From Streptomyces tubercidicus (GTDB lineage Bacteria > Actinomycetota > Actinomycetes > Streptomycetales > Streptomycetaceae), in the NCBI RefSeq assembly GCF_027497495.1, contig NZ_CP114205.1, forward strand, positions 3,348,001 to 3,412,000: a DNA stretch of 64,000 bases. The letters run 5' to 3'. Below the pieces are notes generated by a model. It was not told the DNA's origin, made no database searches, and saw only the letters and a program-made list of their open reading frames with translations. This document shows, in pieces, positions 39,851 to 47,963 of this stretch (position 1 is the stretch's first letter; each line of letters begins with the position of its first letter). The position numbers were made by a program, and so were the translations under genes.

Positions 39851-40064
39851 AGCTTCCAGCCCCCGAGCCACGCAGAAGGGATAGACAGACCAGACAAGGC
39901 CCCAGCTGCAGGAAACGCATATACCAGCGCTGCCGAGCACTGTCCGGCACCGAGCACCGAGCACCGCGAGGGGTCCATATCGGCCCTGCCCAAATCCATC
40001 ACTCCCGTCGCGATGTCCGCCGGTTCACCCGGTTCGGCGCCTACGCCCAGTCCTCTCTCCACTC
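39796..40064. repeat. Chimeric scar: copies A and B joined
   Basis: 39796-39925 matches 32513-32642, and 39926-40064 matches 34387-34525, both in the original order and orientation, abutting at about 39925/39926. The intervening ~1.74 kb of the source (Nudix gene and most of the regulator 3' part) is missing. This is what remains if the locus was duplicated and one copy suffered an internal deletion, or if two fragments were ligated. Confidence 0.85.
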
Positions 40065-40092
40065 GGGCGGCCATTTGCGCTCCCCCCTTCAT
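39926..40092 (-). pseudogene. Fragment of the XRE-TPR regulator gene
   Basis: The minus-strand frame reads GLGVGAEPGEPADIATGVMD, LGRADMDPSRCSVLGAG and SAALV, then runs out of homology at the deletion join and continues with unrelated residues. The HTH part and the whole TPR part are absent. Non-functional remnant. Confidence 0.8.
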
Positions 40093-40117
40093 CTCCCTTC
40101 GTGAAGGGAGATGAAGG
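40086..40117 (-). terminator. Perfect 15-bp hairpin after the micro-ORF chain
   Basis: ccttcatctcccttc (40086-40100) and its exact complement (40103-40117) with a two-base centre. It lies 65 bases past the stop of the last micro-ORF (40182) and just ahead of the pseudogene fragment. Confidence 0.7.
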
Positions 40118-40181
40118 CCTCGGGGGAATTTGGCCCTCCATGAGGAGCGGACCCGGCGGACTCGATCGCCGGGGGTATCGA

Positions 40182-40382
40182 TTACGTCGGTCCCTCACTC
40201 GAAGAGGCAAAGCACATCTCGCATGGCGTCCTGCCGTCCTGCAATGCCTCATCGAGTGATGAAGTCAGAGCCCTCGCAGAGTTGTAGCGACCAAACCCGC
40301 CCACGCAGTCCTTAGCCTTGTGATAGCGACTGCCGTTCAGCGCAACATAGACCGTGGTGGTGATCTCTTGCTGACTGCTCAT
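40182..40382 (-). CDS. Small Ada-like metal-binding domain protein
   Basis: 66 residues from ATG 40382. VYVALNGSRYHKAKDCVGG, later LDEALQDGRTPCEMC, matches the pattern Y/V-x5-YH-x3-C ... A-x3-G-x2-PC-x2-C of the Ada-type zinc domain often found at the C-terminus of nucleases and competence proteins. Here the domain stands alone. Cys/His ligands His20, Cys25 and the two cysteines of PCEMC should bind one metal ion. Last gene of the micro-ORF chain; agggaa lies upstream. Confidence 0.65.
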   Translation of the reverse strand: MSSQQEITTTVYVALNGSRYHKAKDCVGGFGRYNSARALTSSLDEALQDGRTPCEMCFASSSEGPT

Positions 40383-40397
40383 GAATTTTCCCTGTAA

Positions 40398-40508
40398 TCA
40401 GTTGTGCGCGGTCGCCGCGTAGCAGAGCACAAAACCGCAGGACGCGCTGATTGCGATAATCAGCAACGGTCCGGTGAAGGCGGCCACGCGGCCATAAAGG
40501 ATCTTCAC
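40398..40508 (-). CDS. 36-residue single-pass membrane peptide
   Basis: Starts at GTG 40508, which overlaps the stop of the previous ORF (GTGA), behind a long aaggagag-type purine tract. VKILYGRVAAFTGPLLIIAI continues to SASCGFVLCYAATAHN; most of the peptide is one hydrophobic helix with a short basic N-terminus. Could be a small membrane toxin, anchor or regulator; nothing decides which. Confidence 0.55.
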   Translation of the reverse strand: MKILYGRVAAFTGPLLIIAISASCGFVLCYAATAHN

Positions 40509-40711
40509 TTCCCTCTCTCCTTTTCTCGGCACCCTTGCCTGCACTTCTGCCACTTGCACGGAACGTGAGGCGAGCCGGGCGGTAGGTGGACCACGCCATA
40601 ACTCGCGTCCAGGGCTCCCCCGTACTCCGTCCACCACCCGTCAGGGCTCCCCTCATAGGACGTGCCGGCGAACGGGCCTGCTGAGGGCTTCTTTACGGCC
40701 TGGGAACCCAC
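40505..40711 (-). CDS. Small Trp/Cys-containing hypothetical protein
   Basis: 68 residues from GTG 40711. Tyr/Trp/Gly-rich centre (YEGSPDGWWTEYGGALDASY) and a Cys/Lys-rich end (CKWQKCRQGCREKERGK). Its start lies inside the preceding 54-residue ORF and its stop overlaps the next start. No family recognised. Confidence 0.5.
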   Translation of the reverse strand: MGSQAVKKPSAGPFAGTSYEGSPDGWWTEYGGALDASYGVVHLPPGSPHVPCKWQKCRQGCREKERGK

Positions 40712-40857
40712 CGCTCGCCCCTCACCTCAACCGGTGTGTTGTCGTGCCGGGGATGACGCCTCAGCAGAACCCGGCAGTCAGTGACCTTCGATTGATCGCC
40801 ACTGCGCTTGGCCTTCGCCAGCTCGGCGCGTAGCTCCTCGCACTTGGGGCAGCTCAC
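40693..40857 (-). CDS. 54-residue CxxC protein
   Basis: From GTG 40857, which overlaps the stop of the preceding gene (GTGA). MSCPKCEELRAELAKAKRSG, then a basic middle with a third cysteine, ending GERWVPRP. The CPKC knuckle plus a helical tail suggests a small zinc-binding or nucleic-acid-associated peptide. It is below common ORF-length cut-offs but fits the overlap chain exactly. Confidence 0.55.
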   Translation of the reverse strand: MSCPKCEELRAELAKAKRSGDQSKVTDCRVLLRRHPRHDNTPVEVRGERWVPRP

Positions 40858-41099
40858 AACGACCTCCCCAGCGGCCCGTATCGCTGCCGCCGCTCGTAGT
40901 CGTGATGCATGCGCGCGCGGAGAAGCGTCAACGTCTCGCTGTCGCCGTCGGCAATTCGCTCGAATTGGATGGCGTACTGCAGCATCTCCGACGGGGTCAG
41001 GATCAGCACGGACTTATCGGTGCTGCTGTCCGAGTGGTGCAGCAGCACCGGCATGGCCGCTTGCCGGGCACGGTGGTCAAAGACGAGATCTCGGGTCAT
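40854..41099 (-). CDS. Small hypothetical protein, paralogue of the 69-residue protein at 34959
   Basis: 81 residues from ATG 41099: MTRDLVFDHRARQAAMPVLL, HHSDSSTDKSVLILTPSEML, QYAIQFERIADG, and a basic C-terminal extension. It is alignable with the 34959-35168 product across its whole core. No clear Shine-Dalgarno precedes 41099; homology begins about six residues earlier (VTHATPM), and an aggagg site lies nine bases before an in-frame ATA near 41178, so the true start may be non-canonical. First gene of a four- to five-ORF overlapping chain running to 40182. Confidence 0.65.
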   Translation of the reverse strand: MTRDLVFDHRARQAAMPVLLHHSDSSTDKSVLILTPSEMLQYAIQFERIADGDSETLTLLRARMHHDYERRQRYGPLGRSL

Positions 41100-41332
41100 G
41101 GGCGTGGCGTGCGTGACGCGCGGGATCGCGCTCGCCTGCTGCTCGTGGTGAAGCGGAAAGTTCGGGTTGGAATGTATGGCTGCTCGCCTCCTGCTCCGCT
41201 GCGTTCTGCATCGTCTGGCGAGCAGTAAACGGTTGGCGACACGGAGTAAGGAAGGAACTCTTGCTGAACTTACGGCCGTCGGGCCCGGCATTCCGTGTCC
41301 CGCACCGGGTGTCCGCTGACAGACTGCTGCAC

Positions 41333-42112
41333 ATGGCGCTCTTGAACGGACATCCGGCAGACCCCGACGCGCTGCGCACGCTCGCGCTCACCAACTACGG
41401 CCACTTCACCTCGATGCGCGTCGACGACCAGCACGTCCGAGGACTGACCCGGCACCTGGAACGACTGGTGCGCGACTGCCATTCGGTTTTCGGCGCGGAC
41501 CTGGACCCCGGCCTCGTGCGCCGGTACGTGCGCGACGCAGTGGGCGACAAGCCCGGTGCCTTCGTCGTACGGGTCACCATCCTCGACCCTGGCCTGGACA
41601 TCGCACGCCCCGCCGACGCGAGCGACCCCCATGTGCTCGTGACCCACCGGCCGGCGGGTGCCCTTCCCCTCCCGCCCCTGCGCGTGAAGACCGTCCGCTA
41701 CCAGCGGGACGTGGCACAGGTGAAGCACGCCGGACTGTTCGGAGCCCTCCACCACCGGCGCGCCGCTCAGCTGGCCGGCTTCGACGACGCCCTGTTCGTC
41801 GGCCCGGACGAGTTGGTCTCCGAAGGCGGCACCTGGAACGTCGGCTTCATCGACGCGAACGGCAGTGTGGTGTGGCCGAAGGCGGACGTGTTGCCGGGCG
41901 TCACCATGGCCCTGCTCCAGGAACGCCACGTCCACAGCGTGGCGCCAGTCCCCGTCGACCACCTTCCGGAAATGCAGGCAGCGTTCGCGACCAACACGAC
42001 TATCGGCGTACGGGCGATCAGCGCCATCGACGACGCCCATGTGCCCACTGAGCACCCCGCCCTCGTCGAGTTGCGCGAATCCTTCCTCGCTCTGCGCGGC
42101 GAGCAGCTGTAG
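41333..42112 (+). CDS. Class IV aminotransferase (PLP-dependent)
   Basis: 259 residues from ATG 41333. The catalytic lysine is probably in QVKHAGLFGALHHRR, and the fold-type IV signature FVGPDELVSEGGTWNVGFID follows. The family includes branched-chain and D-amino-acid aminotransferases and aminodeoxychorismate lyase. The N-terminal half is short and typical of the class. Its stop is eight bases before the XRE-SUMF1 gene, so they are probably one operon. Substrate unknown. Confidence 0.85.
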   Translation: MALLNGHPADPDALRTLALTNYGHFTSMRVDDQHVRGLTRHLERLVRDCHSVFGADLDPGLVRRYVRDAVGDKPGAFVVRVTILDPGLDIARPADASDPHVLVTHRPAGALPLPPLRVKTVRYQRDVAQVKHAGLFGALHHRRAAQLAGFDDALFVGPDELVSEGGTWNVGFIDANGSVVWPKADVLPGVTMALLQERHVHSVAPVPVDHLPEMQAAFATNTTIGVRAISAIDDAHVPTEHPALVELRESFLALRGEQL

Positions 42113-42120
42113 GACCCTGC

Positions 42121-43059
42121 ATGGACCGACCGGGGGTAGCTCGCTGGACCGGGCGTGAGATCAATGCCCTGCGCGAGGCGATGCGCAAGACCGTGCGCGG
42201 ATTCGCCGCGGCAATCGGCGTCAGCGATCGCATGGTGTCCAAATGGGAAAAGGGCGGGGAGGGAATCACCCCCCGCCCTGGCAACCAGGCAGCACTCGAC
42301 ACCTTGCTCGCCCGGTCGGGGCCGGAGGTGCAGGAGCGGTTCGCGCAGCTGATGACGGCCAAGGCCGCAGCGGGTGGCGATGAGCGCACCGAGGCACTCT
42401 TAACTCCCGGTGTGCAGCGGCATCGTCACCACGTGGACGGGAAGTTGATGATCGAGGTCGAAGAAGGCCTCTACTTGGGCGGCCCGGACAACACCCCTGG
42501 GTGGCTGCCGGCGTACTTCATCGACATCTGCCCGGTCACCAACGCCGACTACTTCCGCTTCACCAGCGCGACCGGTCACCCGCCGCCGATGCACTGGGGA
42601 CCGGACGGGCGCTGCCCCGACAGCATCTTCGACCACCCTGTCGTGTGGACCACCTGGCGCGACGCGAACGCCTACGCGACCTGGGCGGGAAAAACCCTGC
42701 CGACGAGCGAGCAGTGGGAGAAGGCCGCCCGCGGAACCAAAGGGAGCGTCTATCCCTGGGGCGCTGCCGCGACCGCCGCGAAATGCAATGTCCAGGAGAC
42801 CGGGATAGGGCACACCACCCCCGTATCCCGCTATCACTCCGGAGTGAGCCCTTTCGGGGTCTATGACATGTGCGGGAACACGTGGGAATGGTGCGCGACC
42901 GCATCGAAAGCCGGTCGCCGAGCCCTCAAGGGCAGTTCCTTCACCAGCCCGTTCGCCCTGGCCGACCCGGCTGCCTTCAATGACGCGTTCGAGACGATGA
43001 GCGACAACGACACGGGATTTCGCTGCGTCACCACCCCGCTCGATCTGGGGCTCCGCTGA
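42121..43059 (+). CDS. XRE HTH fused to a SUMF1 (formylglycine-enzyme-like) domain
   Basis: 312 residues. Residues ~12-60 form an XRE HTH (RGFAAAIGVSDRMVSKWEKG). Residues ~105-305 are a SUMF1 domain: FIDICPVTNADYFRF, ANAYATWAGKTLPTSEQWEK, FGVYDMCGNTWEW, KGSSFTSPF and DTGFRC. Genuine formylglycine-generating enzymes need a Cys pair five residues apart near the end; here only Cys302 is present, so this is probably a binding or sulfoxide-synthase-like variant. A DNA-binding protein with this domain as sensor or effector is unusual. Cotranscribed with the aminotransferase. Confidence 0.85.
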   Translation: MDRPGVARWTGREINALREAMRKTVRGFAAAIGVSDRMVSKWEKGGEGITPRPGNQAALDTLLARSGPEVQERFAQLMTAKAAAGGDERTEALLTPGVQRHRHHVDGKLMIEVEEGLYLGGPDNTPGWLPAYFIDICPVTNADYFRFTSATGHPPPMHWGPDGRCPDSIFDHPVVWTTWRDANAYATWAGKTLPTSEQWEKAARGTKGSVYPWGAAATAAKCNVQETGIGHTTPVSRYHSGVSPFGVYDMCGNTWEWCATASKAGRRALKGSSFTSPFALADPAAFNDAFETMSDNDTGFRCVTTPLDLGLR

Positions 43060-43122
43060 TCAACGTGACTGCCGCCCCTTTGGAGCGAAACCCGTGAAGA
43101 GGTTGAGGCGCCCGCTCCGGCA

Positions 43123-43542
43123 TCACGCCAGATGGAGCGCCGCCAACAGCGCATCCACCAGCGGCCGGTCCCGTTCCTGGGTGAGGCGGTGGCGGGCGTC
43201 GGCCGGGGAGAGCCACTCCAGGCGGTCGACCTCGGTGTTGGGGGTGAAGGCGCCGGCGAGGGCTTCGGCGGACCAGTAACGGACGGTCTTGGGGCGGCCG
43301 TTGGCGTAGTAGGTGGAGGTGGGCAGGGGGGCGCCGGGGCGGCAGTCCATGCCGGTTTCCTCCGCCACCTCGCGCACCGCTCCGGCCAGCGCGCTCTCGC
43401 CGCGCTTCAGTTTGCCTTTGGGGTGCGACCAGTCGTCGTACTTGGGGCGGTGGACGAGGGCGATCTCCAGCCCGTCCTCGGTCGAGGCGCGGCGCCACAG
43501 GACGCAGCCCGCGGCCCGTACCGGCTTCTGATAGAACGTCAC
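43123..43542 (-). CDS. Nudix hydrolase (MutT1-like) beside CHAD/Ppk
   Basis: 139 residues from GTG 43542. The Nudix box is GKLKRGESALAGAVREVAEE followed by TGM, and WSHPKGKLKRGE is the diphosphoinositol/Ap4A-type pattern. Single-domain protein without the histidine phosphatase domain of full-length MutT1. Same strand as the CHAD and ppk genes, 66 bases after the CHAD stop. It may hydrolyse diadenosine polyphosphates, oxidised nucleotides or polyphosphate-like compounds; sequence alone cannot decide. Confidence 0.88.
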   Translation of the reverse strand: MTFYQKPVRAAGCVLWRRASTEDGLEIALVHRPKYDDWSHPKGKLKRGESALAGAVREVAEETGMDCRPGAPLPTSTYYANGRPKTVRYWSAEALAGAFTPNTEVDRLEWLSPADARHRLTQERDRPLVDALLAALHLA

Positions 43543-43608
43543 CTCGACACCCCTTTCCCTGCGGTCATACGGCCGGGCTCGCATTCCGGCCGCGCTCCGT
43601 CCCCGTGG

Positions 43609-45030
43609 TCATGTCCCCTCGCCTCCGCGGTTCTTGCGGTCCGGTGTCGGGGGCAGCCAGACGCGGCCGAAGGCGAAGCGGGCGGCCTCTACCTCGTGGC
43701 GCTGGTCGGCGTGCAGCACGCCCAGGGCGTAGGCGGTGGCCGGGGCGATGCGGGGGGTGCGGGCCGCGGCGGCGGCTGCGGCGGCGGCCTCCGCGGCGTC
43801 GCGGTGCCACTCCAGGGCCCGGCCGGCCTCCGCGAGCAACAGGTCGCCGTACTCCGGCGCGATCACCTCCTGGGCGTAGCGGCTCAGCCGCACCAGCATC
43901 CGGACCTGGTGCCAGGGCGCGTCCTGGCGCTGGTCGGCGGCGAGGGCAGCGGCGTTGTACGGGTAGCCCGCGCGGGACAGCGGCAGTGCGGCGACCGCCT
44001 CCGCGAGCCGCCGGTGCGCCTGTTCGGCGAGCGGCGGGAGCGCCTCGTCGGCCGGGAGCTCGGCGGTCGTACGGGCCAGTGGCGCCTCGGAGGCGAGCAC
44101 CGCCACGGAGTCGGCGACGGCGTGGAAGCGGGAGGAGCCCAGGGCCTGGAGCGCGGCGGAATGGGCGCGGGTGCGGGCGAGGGTGAGCTGGCGGTCCAGC
44201 AGCGCCCCGGCCCGCGCCGCACCGGCCGACAGGGCGCCGTCGGGGTCCGGGTCAGAGGAGGCGGAGGAGGCGGGCGCCAAGGAGGACGAGGTCGGCGCTG
44301 CGGTGGAGGCGGTGGCGGCGGTCGGGCCGGTGGTGGTGCTGCGGTCGGTCCGTTTGTCGCGCTCTCCCCGGCCCGTACGGTCCCCCCGGCCCGCGCGGTC
44401 CCCGCGGTCGGTGCGGTCGCCGCGGTCCCCGCGTTCGGGGCCCCGGCCGGTCAGCCGCTGGAGGGCCGTCATCAGGCGTTCGCGGCGGGCCGCGCAGGCC
44501 TGTTCGCGGGCCAGGGTGCCGGACAGCCAGCCCAGTTCGGAGCGGAGCTGGTCGGCCCAGGACTCGTCGGCCAGGGGCCGGAAGGTGTGCAGGGTGGCGC
44601 TGATCCGGCGGGCGGCGCGGCGCAGTTGCCACGCGGCCTCACCGGCGCCCTCGGCGTCCGAACCGCTCTCCCGGTGCAGCCGCAGACTCCGCAGGAAGTC
44701 CGCGGACTGCTGGTGCAGATAGCCGGCGAGCACCTCCTCGGCCGTGAGGGAGGCGAGACCGGCGCTGATGTCCGGGCTGATGCCGGTGCCGGGGTCGCGG
44801 CCGGAGCCGGTGCCCCGGTCGGCGCCCGTACCGCGCCCGCCGCCGTCCTCCCCGTCGCGGGCGCCCGGCACCCCTTCGTACGCGGCGTCGTCCGGCCCGT
44901 ACATGCGGTCGTTCCCCCCGTACGGCCCGTCCACCACCGCGGCACGGGCTCCCGGCGCCCGGCCGGGCTCGTATCCGATTCCGATGAGACCCGCCGGCCC
45001 CCCGGTCAGCTGGTCATGTCGCTGGGCCAC
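43609..45030 (-). CDS. CHAD-domain protein
   Basis: 473 residues from GTG 45030, with ggagg seven bases upstream; a TTG at 45051 is the alternative. After a Gly/Asp-rich lead (~1-85), the CHAD helical bundle begins ([20 protein letters not shown]) and resumes after a long low-complexity insert (~185-265, repeated [16 protein letters not shown] and Ser/Thr/Ala runs). Conserved basic residues ([17 protein letters not shown]) fit the known binding of CHAD domains to polyphosphate. The start overlaps the ppk stop by 17 bases. Probably binds Ppk's product or localises it. Confidence 0.88.
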   Translation of the reverse strand: MAQRHDQLTGGPAGLIGIGYEPGRAPGARAAVVDGPYGGNDRMYGPDDAAYEGVPGARDGEDGGGRGTGADRGTGSGRDPGTGISPDISAGLASLTAEEVLAGYLHQQSADFLRSLRLHRESGSDAEGAGEAAWQLRRAARRISATLHTFRPLADESWADQLRSELGWLSGTLAREQACAARRERLMTALQRLTGRGPERGDRGDRTDRGDRAGRGDRTGRGERDKRTDRSTTTGPTAATASTAAPTSSSLAPASSASSDPDPDGALSAGAARAGALLDRQLTLARTRAHSAALQALGSSRFHAVADSVAVLASEAPLARTTAELPADEALPPLAEQAHRRLAEAVAALPLSRAGYPYNAAALAADQRQDAPWHQVRMLVRLSRYAQEVIAPEYGDLLLAEAGRALEWHRDAAEAAAAAAAAARTPRIAPATAYALGVLHADQRHEVEAARFAFGRVWLPPTPDRKNRGGEGT

Positions 45031-47296
45031 GCCGGCGCCTCCGGGCGTCAATGAGCATTTCCTGTACGTTGCGCAGCGGCGCGCCGTCCGCGTCCACCGC
45101 CTGCCGGGTCCAGTCCCCGTCCGGGCCGAGATGCCAGGACGAGGTGGAATCCGACGTCCCCGTCTCCAGCAGCCGGCTGAGGGAGGCGCGGTGCGCCGGG
45201 TCGGCGACCCGCACCAGCGCCTCTATCCGGCGGTCCAGATTCCGGTGCATCATGTCGGCGCTGCCCAGCCACACCTCGGGCTCCCCGCCGTTGCCGAAGA
45301 CGAAGATCCGGGAGTGTTCGAGGAAGCGGCCGAGGATGCTGCGGACCCGGATGGTCTCGCTCAGGCCGGTGACGCCCGGCCGGAGCGCGCAGATGCCGCG
45401 GACCCAGATGTCGACCGGCACACCGGCCTGGGAGGCGCGGTAGAGCGCGTCGATGACGGCCTCGTCGACCATGGAGTTGACCTTGATGCGGATGTACGCG
45501 TCACGGCCCGCGCGCTGGTTCGCGATCTCCTTGTTGATCCGCTGGACCAGGCCGTCCCGCAGGGACTTGGGGGCGACCAGGAGGCGGCGGTAGGTCTCGC
45601 GGCGGGAGTAGCCGGAGAGCCGGTTGAAGAGGTCGGAGAGGTCGGCGCCGACCTGGGCGTCGGCGGTCAGCAGCCCGAGGTCCTCGTAGAGCCGGGCCGT
45701 CTTGGGGTGATAGTTGCCGGTCCCCACATGGGAGTAGCGGCGCAGCATCTCGCCTTCCTGGCGGACCACGAGCGAGAGCTTGCAGTGCGTCTTGAGGCCG
45801 ACCAGGCCGTAGACGACATGGCAGCCGGACTCCTCCAGCTTCCGCGCCCACTTGATGTTGGCCTGCTCGTCGAAGCGGGCCTTGATCTCGACGAGGACGA
45901 GGACCTGCTTGCCGGACTCCGCGGCGTCTATCAGGGCGTCCACGATCGGTGAGTCGCCGGAGGTGCGGTAGAGCGTCTGCTTGATGGCCAGGACGTCCGG
46001 GTCGGCGGCGGCCTGCTCCAGGAACGCCTGGACGGAGGTGGAGAAGGAGTCGTACGGGTGGTGGAGGAGGACGTCGCGGGCGCGCAGGGCGGCGAAGATG
46101 TCCGGTGCGGAGGCGGACTCCACCTCGGCGAGGTCACGGTGGGTGCCGGCCACGAACTTGGGGTACTTCAGCTCCGGCCGGTCCAGGGCGCCGATCCCGA
46201 AGAGGCCGGTCAGGTCCAGCGGGCCGGGCAGCGGGTAGACCTCGGCGTCGGAGATCTTCAGTTCCTGGACGAGCAGGTCGAGCACGGCCGGGTCGATGGA
46301 CTCCTCGACCTCCAGGCGGACCGGCGGCCCGAAGCGCCGCCGCATCAGCTCCTTCTCCAGCGCCTGGAGGAGGTTCTCCGCGTCGTCCTCCTCGACCTCC
46401 AGGTCCTCGTTGCGGGTGACCCGGAACATGTGGTGCGCGCGCACCTCCATGCCCGGGAACAGCTCCTCCAGGTGAGCGGCGATGACGTCCTCGATGGGGA
46501 CGTAGCGCTGCGGGGAGGCTTCCAGGAAGCGGGAGAGCAGCGGCGGCACCTTGACCCGCGCGAAGTGGTCGTGGCCGCTGACCGGGTTGCGTACGACGAC
46601 GGCCAGATTCAGCGAGAGGCCGGAGATGTACGGGAAGGGGTGCGCTGGGTCCACCGCCAGGGGCGTGAGCACCGGGAAGATCTGCTGGCGGAAGAGGGTG
46701 AACAGGCGGGCCTGCTCCTTCTCGGTCAGCTCGGGCCAGCGGATCAGATGAATGCCCTGGTCAGCGAGCTCGGGGGCGATGTCCTGCTGGAAGCAGGCGG
46801 CGTGCCGGGCCATGAGTTCGCGTGAGCGCGTCCAGATGAGGTCCAGTACCTCACGGGGCTGCAGCCCGGACGCGGAGCGGGTGGCGACGCCGGTGGCTAT
46901 CCGTCGCTTCAGTCCCGCGACCCGGACCATGAAGAACTCGTCCAGGTTGCTGGCGAAAATCGCCAGGAAGTTAGCCCGTTCGAGGAGGGGCGTGGCCGGG
47001 TCCTCGGCCAGTTCGAGCACCCGCTCGTTGAAGGCCAGCCAGCTGCGCTCGCGGTCCAGGAACCGGCCGCTGGGCAGCTCCTCGCCGTCCGCGCCCAGCA
47101 CGCCCTCGTCCTCGTACGCGTCGGGATCGGCGTCCAGATCGGGCTCCAGGCCGGGCACCGTGCCACGGACCGCGTGCGGGCGGTGCGCGGCGATCGAGCC
47201 CACCGAAGGCTGGGCCGCGGGGCCCGGGGCCTGCGGGGGCTTCGGGGTGGGCATCTCGGGCTGGGTCTGTGCCTGAGCGCTGGGCTGCTGGTTCAT
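45014..47296 (-). CDS. ppk: Polyphosphate kinase 1
   Basis: 760 residues from ATG 47296. The first ~75 residues are a Pro/Gln/Asp-rich extension; the catalytic part begins at [22 protein letters not shown]. The phosphorylated histidine lies in [20 protein letters not shown] and the second histidine in [13 protein letters not shown], equivalent to E. coli His435 and His592. It polymerises the ATP gamma-phosphate to polyphosphate and can run in reverse. In Streptomyces ppk is known to be under PhoP control. Forms an operon with CHAD and probably Nudix genes. Confidence 0.96.
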   Translation of the reverse strand: MNQQPSAQAQTQPEMPTPKPPQAPGPAAQPSVGSIAAHRPHAVRGTVPGLEPDLDADPDAYEDEGVLGADGEELPSGRFLDRERSWLAFNERVLELAEDPATPLLERANFLAIFASNLDEFFMVRVAGLKRRIATGVATRSASGLQPREVLDLIWTRSRELMARHAACFQQDIAPELADQGIHLIRWPELTEKEQARLFTLFRQQIFPVLTPLAVDPAHPFPYISGLSLNLAVVVRNPVSGHDHFARVKVPPLLSRFLEASPQRYVPIEDVIAAHLEELFPGMEVRAHHMFRVTRNEDLEVEEDDAENLLQALEKELMRRRFGPPVRLEVEESIDPAVLDLLVQELKISDAEVYPLPGPLDLTGLFGIGALDRPELKYPKFVAGTHRDLAEVESASAPDIFAALRARDVLLHHPYDSFSTSVQAFLEQAAADPDVLAIKQTLYRTSGDSPIVDALIDAAESGKQVLVLVEIKARFDEQANIKWARKLEESGCHVVYGLVGLKTHCKLSLVVRQEGEMLRRYSHVGTGNYHPKTARLYEDLGLLTADAQVGADLSDLFNRLSGYSRRETYRRLLVAPKSLRDGLVQRINKEIANQRAGRDAYIRIKVNSMVDEAVIDALYRASQAGVPVDIWVRGICALRPGVTGLSETIRVRSILGRFLEHSRIFVFGNGGEPEVWLGSADMMHRNLDRRIEALVRVADPAHRASLSRLLETGTSDSTSSWHLGPDGDWTRQAVDADGAPLRNVQEMLIDARRRRRGPAT

Positions 47297-47396
47297 GGCC
47301 TTATTCTTCCGCGTTCCGGGCGTTCCAGGCGCGTCAAGAGCTGGCGGCGGCGCTAGATGGAGCCTCGGGTTCGGGACGTTCGGCACAGCGGGCTGC

Positions 47397-47440
47397 ATTC
47401 ACCGATGCTCGCAAGCGACGTTGAATCGCCGGTAACGCGG
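47397..47440 (-). promoter_or_regulatory. Weak candidate PHO-type site upstream of ppk
   Basis: On the minus strand gttaccggcg is followed at an approximately 10-11 base phase by attcaacgtcg, about 100 bases before the ppk start. The match to the PHO box is poor; it is listed because ppk is a known PhoP target. Confidence 0.3.
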
Positions 47441-47644
47441 ATATGGCGACCAGGCAAGCGGGGTGCTACTCCCAGGTGTTTTTCGGGTCGGCCGGGGCCC
47501 GGCCCGGCGCCACGCCTGGGCGGCGCGGCTCGGAGGCGGGCCGGCGGCCGGCCGGCGAGCCGCGTCCCTGGTCTTTCCCCTGGACTGCCTTTGTAACACG
47601 CGCGGTGAGGGGGGAGAAATGGCCGGGTTTTCGATCTAGGAAAT

Positions 47645-47670
47645 GGGGAGGTGGGGTGGTGGGTGGGGGG
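47645..47670 (+). promoter_or_regulatory. Guanine-run tract, potential G-quadruplex
   Basis: Four or more runs of three to six G (gggg, gggg, ggg, gggggg) occur within 26 bases, followed by two copies of tggaatgcgggg (from 47678 and 47693). It lies in the 667-base gap 47297-47963 between ppk and the ABC permease gene. Otherwise that gap is GC-rich and shows no gene. Function unknown. Confidence 0.5.
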
Positions 47671-47963
47671 ATCTTGTGGAATGCGGGGTGATGGAATGCG
47701 GGGGGGCGGAATGTGGCCGTACGGACTGAGACCGGGACCGGGGCCGGGGCCAGCCCAGTGGCCGGGCCCCCGCGCCGGGCCCCGCCGCCCGGCCCCAGCC
47801 CCGGTGGCGCTCCCCCTCCTGCCCTTTCCGCGACCGGTCCGGAATTGCCCCCGGCCCATGAAATGCCACAGCGAACGCGCAGGACCGAAATCCACGAAAT
47901 GGCAGGACGGGAATCCGCCGGAAAATCAGCGCGCCAGGTGCCGGAAATCAGCGCGCCGGCTTT

